NCBI GenBank assembly: GCA_028290685.1
Contig: JAQGJI010000106.1
Span: forward strand, 1-7,835
Origin: Devosia sp.
GTDB taxonomy: Bacteria; Pseudomonadota; Alphaproteobacteria; Rhizobiales; Devosiaceae
DNA: 7,835 bases
Direction of reading: 5' to 3'
Part shown: positions 4,637-7,835 of the stretch, in pieces
How the letters are laid out: the number at the start of each line of letters is the position of its first letter
Numbering within the stretch: position 1 is the stretch's first letter
Made by a program: the position numbers and the translations under genes
Notes under the pieces: model-generated
The model's input: the letters and a program-made list of their open reading frames with translations, nothing else
Database searches by the model: none
Told to the model about the DNA's origin: nothing

Positions 4637-6070
4637 TCAGCTGCGCCCATCCAGCCACTGGCCCAACGCCGCTGCCGGCATGGGCCGGGCCATGAAATAG
4701 CCCTGGCCCTCGTCGCAGCCCAGCGCGCGCAAATGGTCGAACGCATAGGCCGTTTCAATGCCTTCTGCACATACCCGAAACCCCAGGCCTCTGGCGATCG
4801 AAACAATGTGGCGCAGCAGGAAGTCATCGTCTCCGGTTGCCGTGAGAGGCCGCACGAACGATTGATCTATCTTGAGTACATCGGCAGGGATGCGCGACAG
4901 GTAGGACAAGTTGGAGTAGCCCGAGCCGAAGTCATCCAATGCAACCACGATGCCGGCGGCGCGCAGGCGTGCGAGTTGCTGGATGGTCCTTGCAGAATTG
5001 GTCGCCAGCGTCCCTTCGGTGAATTCCAGCTCGATATGGTGAGGCTGCAGGCCCGCTGCCTCGCAATGGTGCAGCAGCATGTCGTCAAATCCATGTTCCG
5101 ACAGATTGACCGGCGAAGCATTGATCGACACCCGCAAGTCATAGCCGGCATCGAGCAGCCTGCGGTTTTCTGTCATGGCGCGCAGCATGACCCATTCGGT
5201 CAGGGGCCCGATCAGCGCAGTCTGTTCGGCCAGAGGTATGAACTCGGCGGGCGAAATTGCCCCCAGTTCGGGATGAATCCAGCGGATCAGCGCCTCGGCA
5301 CCGTGACAGCCGCCGGTGCGCAAGTCGATGCGGGGCTGGTAGTGCAGTTGCAGCTGGTCCGCGCTGCGGATCGCCTGGGGCAAGTCGGCAAGGATTTTGA
5401 AAGCGCGCAGATGAGCCGCGTCGGACTGGTGATTGTAGAACGCAACTCCGCTCTCCGTGCGCCGGCTGTCTTGCGCCGCAACCAGCGCGGCGCGTAGCGA
5501 TTCTGCGCCACCCCGCTCCAGTTCGATTGGTACCAAACCCACCCCCACATGGGTTTTGATGGGAATGGCATTGACCTCGATCGCACCCGCGAAGGCCGCA
5601 GCGATCACCGATGCGACAAGCGGCGTGTCGGCCGCATTGTCGGCCGGAACAGCTGCCGCAAAACTCAGCACGCTGACCTGGAACAACCTTGTTTGTGGTG
5701 GCAGGAGTGACCCCAGGAGCTTGGCCCCGGCGCGCACGAAATCGTCAGCAAAGGCCATGCCCAAAGCCCGTAGGATTTCATTGTAGTGGCGTGCATCGGC
5801 CAGTGTCACCAGAACCAGCATGTTCGGGACGGGCGACATTGCCAGCGGCTCGAACTGTTCCAGAAACTGGAGCCGGTTGGGCAGGCGCGTCACATGATCG
5901 TAGCGCCCGATCTGCGACAGCAAACCGGTTTCCTCGCCTCGCTCACACCCAGAAAGGTGCCTGGCATGGTCTCCCGGTTGCAGCTGAAAATTGCTCCGGT
6001 GCTCCACCAAATTCACCCGGCTGACCCATAGCTCCCCAACGGGGCGATGTCGGACAATTTGCGCGAGCAT
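4637..6070 (-). CDS. EAL-domain c-di-GMP phosphodiesterase with degenerate GGDEF domain
   Basis: This cytoplasmic protein of up to 477 residues should hydrolyse cyclic di-GMP to pGpG. Residues about 57-215 are a GGDEF-type domain, entered by DHVTRLPNRLQFLEQF, but the signature loop reads SVLSF (133-137) instead of GGDEF, so it cannot make c-di-GMP. The EAL domain (about 225-475) keeps the residues required for catalysis: E259 in GAEALIRW, N317, E349, D379 and D380 in LDDFGSGYSN, K400, E436 and E439 in AEGIET, and Q456 in QGYFMARPM. I see no membrane segment or recognised sensor domain in residues 1-55. The start is uncertain: ATG 6070 has no good Shine-Dalgarno and the first 50 residues match nothing I know, so an internal GTG is possible. 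The gene is divergent from the hydrolase at 6168 and precedes bfd on the same strand. Confidence 0.88.
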   Translation of the reverse strand: MLAQIVRHRPVGELWVSRVNLVEHRSNFQLQPGDHARHLSGCERGEETGLLSQIGRYDHVTRLPNRLQFLEQFEPLAMSPVPNMLVLVTLADARHYNEILRALGMAFADDFVRAGAKLLGSLLPPQTRLFQVSVLSFAAAVPADNAADTPLVASVIAAAFAGAIEVNAIPIKTHVGVGLVPIELERGGAESLRAALVAAQDSRRTESGVAFYNHQSDAAHLRAFKILADLPQAIRSADQLQLHYQPRIDLRTGGCHGAEALIRWIHPELGAISPAEFIPLAEQTALIGPLTEWVMLRAMTENRRLLDAGYDLRVSINASPVNLSEHGFDDMLLHHCEAAGLQPHHIELEFTEGTLATNSARTIQQLARLRAAGIVVALDDFGSGYSNLSYLSRIPADVLKIDQSFVRPLTATGDDDFLLRHIVSIARGLGFRVCAEGIETAYAFDHLRALGCDEGQGYFMARPMPAAALGQWLDGRS

Positions 6071-6167
6071 GCCTTAAGCGCTGGTGAATCTCTTGCAAGC
6101 TCAACCGGATGTGAAGGAAATATCGTTACCGGTTTGCTCAAGTATAGAGCGGATCAACGGAGCGGCC
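6071..6167. other. Divergent intergenic region between the EAL gene and the second hydrolase
   Basis: These 97 nt must contain the start signals for two divergent genes. I see a spaced inverted repeat AACCGG (6103-6108) / CCGGTT (6129-6134) and a TATAGA (6143-6148), but no -35 hexamer at a suitable distance. GGAG (6159-6162) is a good Shine-Dalgarno five bases before ATG 6168. A single TTAA at 6074-6077 has no partner at seven-base spacing. Confidence 0.4.
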
Positions 6168-6977
6168 ATGGCGATTTCAATTCTCCGCATCATCAATATG
6201 CTGAGCCCCGGAGATACCGGCTCCCGCAAAACTGCACGCGACGTTCCTTATGGCCCCCAAACGCGCCAGAAACTCGATGTCTACGCGCCCAAAACCACGA
6301 GCCGGGCCCTGCCTGTGGTCTTTTTCATTTATGGCGGCTCCTGGAGCGATGGGGATCGCCGGAGCTATGATTTTGTCGGACGCGCCCTGGCGGCGCAGGG
6401 CTTTGTCACGGTGATCGCGGATTACCGCCTTCTACCGCAGGTTGAGTACCCGGAGTTTCTCGAGGATTGCACGGCCGCCTTTGGCTGGGTGGTTTCCAAC
6501 ATCGAGCGGTTTGGCGGGGACCCAGGTCGCCTCGCCCTGGTGGGGCATTCAGCAGGGGCATACAACGCACTCATGATGGCGCTGAATGCGCGCTATCTTG
6601 CTGCAGCGGGATTGTCCGAGCGTGTGCGATGTGTTGTGGGGCTGTCGGGTCCGTATGATTTTTTTCCCTTTGATGGCCCGATCACCTTGCGCACCTTCGG
6701 GGCTGTCCCCGATGCGCGGTCCACTCAGCCCATCAATCACGTCTCGAGCGCGGCACCGCCGATGCTGTTGGCGACTGGCGACAAGGACACCTTGGTGTAT
6801 CCGCGCAACACTGTAGCACTGGCAGCGAAGCTGCGGGCGGCGGGTGCAGCGGTCATTGAGCTGCACTATCCCGGTCTGGGCCATGCTGGAACACTGCTGG
6901 CCCTCGGGCGACCGGCACGCGGACTGGCTCCGGTACTTGCCGATATCACGGCGTATCTGCGCAAGCACCTGAACTGA
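6168..6977 (+). CDS. Cytoplasmic alpha/beta-hydrolase, paralogue of the hydrolase at 2035-3045
   Basis: This 269-residue serine hydrolase is probably an esterase of unknown substrate. The catalytic triad is S128 in GHSAGAYNA, D207 in ATGDKDT and H239 in GLGHAG. The oxyanion loop is FFIYGGSW (about 52-59), again with tyrosine in place of the usual histidine. ATG 6168 is chosen because GGAG sits five bases upstream. The GTG at 6084 would add 28 residues with no signal-peptide character. Unlike its paralogue it has no cleavable signal peptide and lacks the 45-residue C-terminal tail, so it probably acts in the cytoplasm. By my hand count 68 of 100 residues are identical between residues 35-134 here and 61-160 of the other copy. 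It is a single-gene unit, divergent from the EAL gene and convergent with the DUF599 gene. Confidence 0.87.
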   Translation: MAISILRIINMLSPGDTGSRKTARDVPYGPQTRQKLDVYAPKTTSRALPVVFFIYGGSWSDGDRRSYDFVGRALAAQGFVTVIADYRLLPQVEYPEFLEDCTAAFGWVVSNIERFGGDPGRLALVGHSAGAYNALMMALNARYLAAAGLSERVRCVVGLSGPYDFFPFDGPITLRTFGAVPDARSTQPINHVSSAAPPMLLATGDKDTLVYPRNTVALAAKLRAAGAAVIELHYPGLGHAGTLLALGRPARGLAPVLADITAYLRKHLN

Positions 6978-7001
6978 CAGCGTCAACCTTGGCAGTTCAG
7001 G
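6968..7001. terminator. Hairpin between the convergent hydrolase and DUF599 genes
   Basis: CCTGAACTG (6968-6976) and CAGTTCAGG (6993-7001) form a perfect 9-bp stem with a 16-nt loop. The left arm contains most of the hydrolase stop codon, and the DUF599 stop is at 7005-7007. Neither strand has a T-run after the stem, so it is not a canonical intrinsic terminator. Its position between two converging genes makes a role in ending transcription or protecting 3' ends reasonable. Confidence 0.35.
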
Positions 7002-7004
7002 GGT

Positions 7005-7697
7005 TCACCGCTTCTCGCGTTGCCGGCGCGCGGCCAGAACCGCCGCGGAAGCAGCAGTCCGGTGTGCGGACGAAAAGAACTCTCGGTGCGCCAGAATGAG
7101 GATCGTGGCGATGCAGGCCAGGATCGGCAACCATTCTGACACGAACCACGCAACGTTTGCCACCGAGAAATAATAAGCCCGGATGCCAGCGTTGAAGTTC
7201 TTGGCGCCAAGGGCATTCATGCGGGTGATGGCTTCGATCTCATCCTCGCTTGTCTGCTCGGAGTGATCGATTGCCCCAAGCATGATGCAGAAATGGTTGA
7301 ACTGGCGCAGCGACAGCGTGAAGGCAAAAAACGCCAGGACGAACAGGGCGAGCATCACCACCAGGTGCAGTTGCACATCCATCACCGTGTAGGTGCGCTC
7401 GATGGAAAACGAATTGAGGCTTGTCATCAGCGCCGGCACCTGCCCGAAGACAGCAAAGATCGCCAGGATCAGCAGCACCGCTGTTGACGCCAGAAAGCTG
7501 ACCGATCCCATGATATTGCCAGACAGGATGGCGTCGAACGGATTGTCGCGGCGTGTGGCATTGGATACCCAGCGGCGCCGCTGCATGTTCATGATCACCG
7601 ACAAGGAGGGCCGCAGCTTTTCCACCTGCGGCACGACGATGTTGTAGGCAAAATAGCAGAGCAGGGGAAAAATCGTGGAAATCAGCGTTGTCGACAA
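7005..7697 (-). CDS. DUF599 family integral membrane protein
   Basis: The 230-residue inner-membrane protein belongs to an uncharacterised proteobacterial family; no biochemical role is known to me. Four hydrophobic segments are visible: about residues 4-22, 63-85, 110-131 and 184-203. Family-like features include the loop NMQRRRWVSNATRRDNPFDA between the first two segments and ALGAKNFNAGIRAYYF before the last. The C-terminus is short and basic. The start is TTG 7697, supported by AAGGGGG ending five bases upstream. An in-frame TAG lies eleven codons upstream with no ATG, GTG or TTG between, and a later ATG would remove the first membrane segment. The length fits the family. It converges with the hydrolase gene, separated by 27 nt. 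Confidence 0.87.
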   Translation of the reverse strand: MSTTLISTIFPLLCYFAYNIVVPQVEKLRPSLSVIMNMQRRRWVSNATRRDNPFDAILSGNIMGSVSFLASTAVLLILAIFAVFGQVPALMTSLNSFSIERTYTVMDVQLHLVVMLALFVLAFFAFTLSLRQFNHFCIMLGAIDHSEQTSEDEIEAITRMNALGAKNFNAGIRAYYFSVANVAWFVSEWLPILACIATILILAHREFFSSAHRTAASAAVLAARRQREKR

Positions 7698-7835
7698 AGG
7701 GGCCCCCTTGAGTGCACGATCCTTCTAGCACGGCCGCAACCCCCCCGGGCTTGTGATGATTGCTGGATCAGCATTGGCCGTACCGGTGGATGGTTGGCAC
7801 GCTATAATCGTTTTTGCGCCCAAACCAACCGGGCC
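7698..7835. other. Non-coding right end of the window
   Basis: No gene is supported here. It includes the DUF599 Shine-Dalgarno, a run of seven C (7740-7746) and a TATAAT on the plus strand (7803-7808). No recognisable -35 hexamer stands at 16-18 bases from the TATAAT, so I do not call a promoter. GGTTGG (7792-7797) and CCAACC (7825-7830) form a weak spaced inverted repeat. Confidence 0.4.

Noticed and set aside
4628..5497. Plus-strand open frame (289 codons) opposite the EAL gene
   Set aside because: It lies wholly over the conserved EAL catalytic domain on the other strand, and its translation matches no family I know.
6074..6088. Third CtrA box in the EAL/hydrolase intergenic region
   Set aside because: A single TTAA is followed seven bases later by TGAA, one mismatch in the second half-site, so it does not meet the pattern used for the other two.
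6084..6167. Upstream GTG start for the second hydrolase
   Set aside because: The extra 28 residues have no family or signal-peptide character, while ATG 6168 has a GGAG at ideal distance.
7240..7731. Minus-strand open frame (163 codons) overlapping the DUF599 gene
   Set aside because: It is a frame shadow of DUF599: the hydrophobic segments and family motifs are in the other frame.
7793..7815. Sigma-54-like promoter (TTGGCACG) near the right end
   Set aside because: The -24 half looks good, but the -12 TTGC element is not at the required spacing; TTTTTGC comes too late.

Overview
The window looks like ordinary chromosomal DNA from a GC-rich alphaproteobacterium, most likely of the order Hyphomicrobiales (Rhizobiales). 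A Devosia-like genus is a guess. This rests on gene content (a bfd-bfr pair, a DUF599 membrane protein, an MltB-type transglycosylase with a C-terminal peptidoglycan-binding domain), on two TTAA-N7-TTAA sequences of the kind bound by the alphaproteobacterial cell-cycle regulator CtrA, and on a TGA-N9-TCA sequence like rhizobial iron-responsive operators. I see no mobile elements, CRISPR arrays, tRNA or rRNA genes.

Layout, left to right. Positions 1-501 (+) hold the 3' end of an MscS-type mechanosensitive channel gene. A leader with a CtrA-like box (about 532-546) precedes an exported lytic murein transglycosylase (687-1874, +). A second CtrA-like box (1871-1886) overlaps its stop codon, and a GC-rich hairpin terminator (1918-1964) follows. 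Next come an exported alpha/beta-hydrolase (2035-3045, +) and, 30 nt downstream, a PF06042-type nucleotidyltransferase-like protein (3076-3708, +), probably co-transcribed. On the minus strand, read right to left, are an EAL-domain c-di-GMP phosphodiesterase with a degenerate GGDEF domain (6070-4637), a bacterioferritin-associated ferredoxin (4549-4238) and bacterioferritin (4272-3787). The last two overlap by 35 nt and have their own promoter and terminator. A second alpha/beta-hydrolase (6168-6977, +), clearly paralogous to the first but without a signal peptide, diverges from the EAL gene. It converges on a DUF599 integral membrane protein (7697-7005, -). The final 138 nt are non-coding.

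Functionally, the left side concerns the cell envelope: osmotic release and peptidoglycan turnover, possibly cell-cycle timed. The centre is an iron-storage and iron-release module: Bfr mineralises iron and Bfd feeds electrons to release it. The EAL protein should hydrolyse c-di-GMP. The two hydrolases look like a duplicated esterase with one exported and one cytoplasmic copy; their substrates cannot be read from sequence.

I did not find a convincing undescribed multi-gene system. The points most worth a second look are the paired CtrA-like boxes around the transglycosylase gene, the iron-operator-like sequence on the bfd promoter, and the split-localisation hydrolase paralogues.
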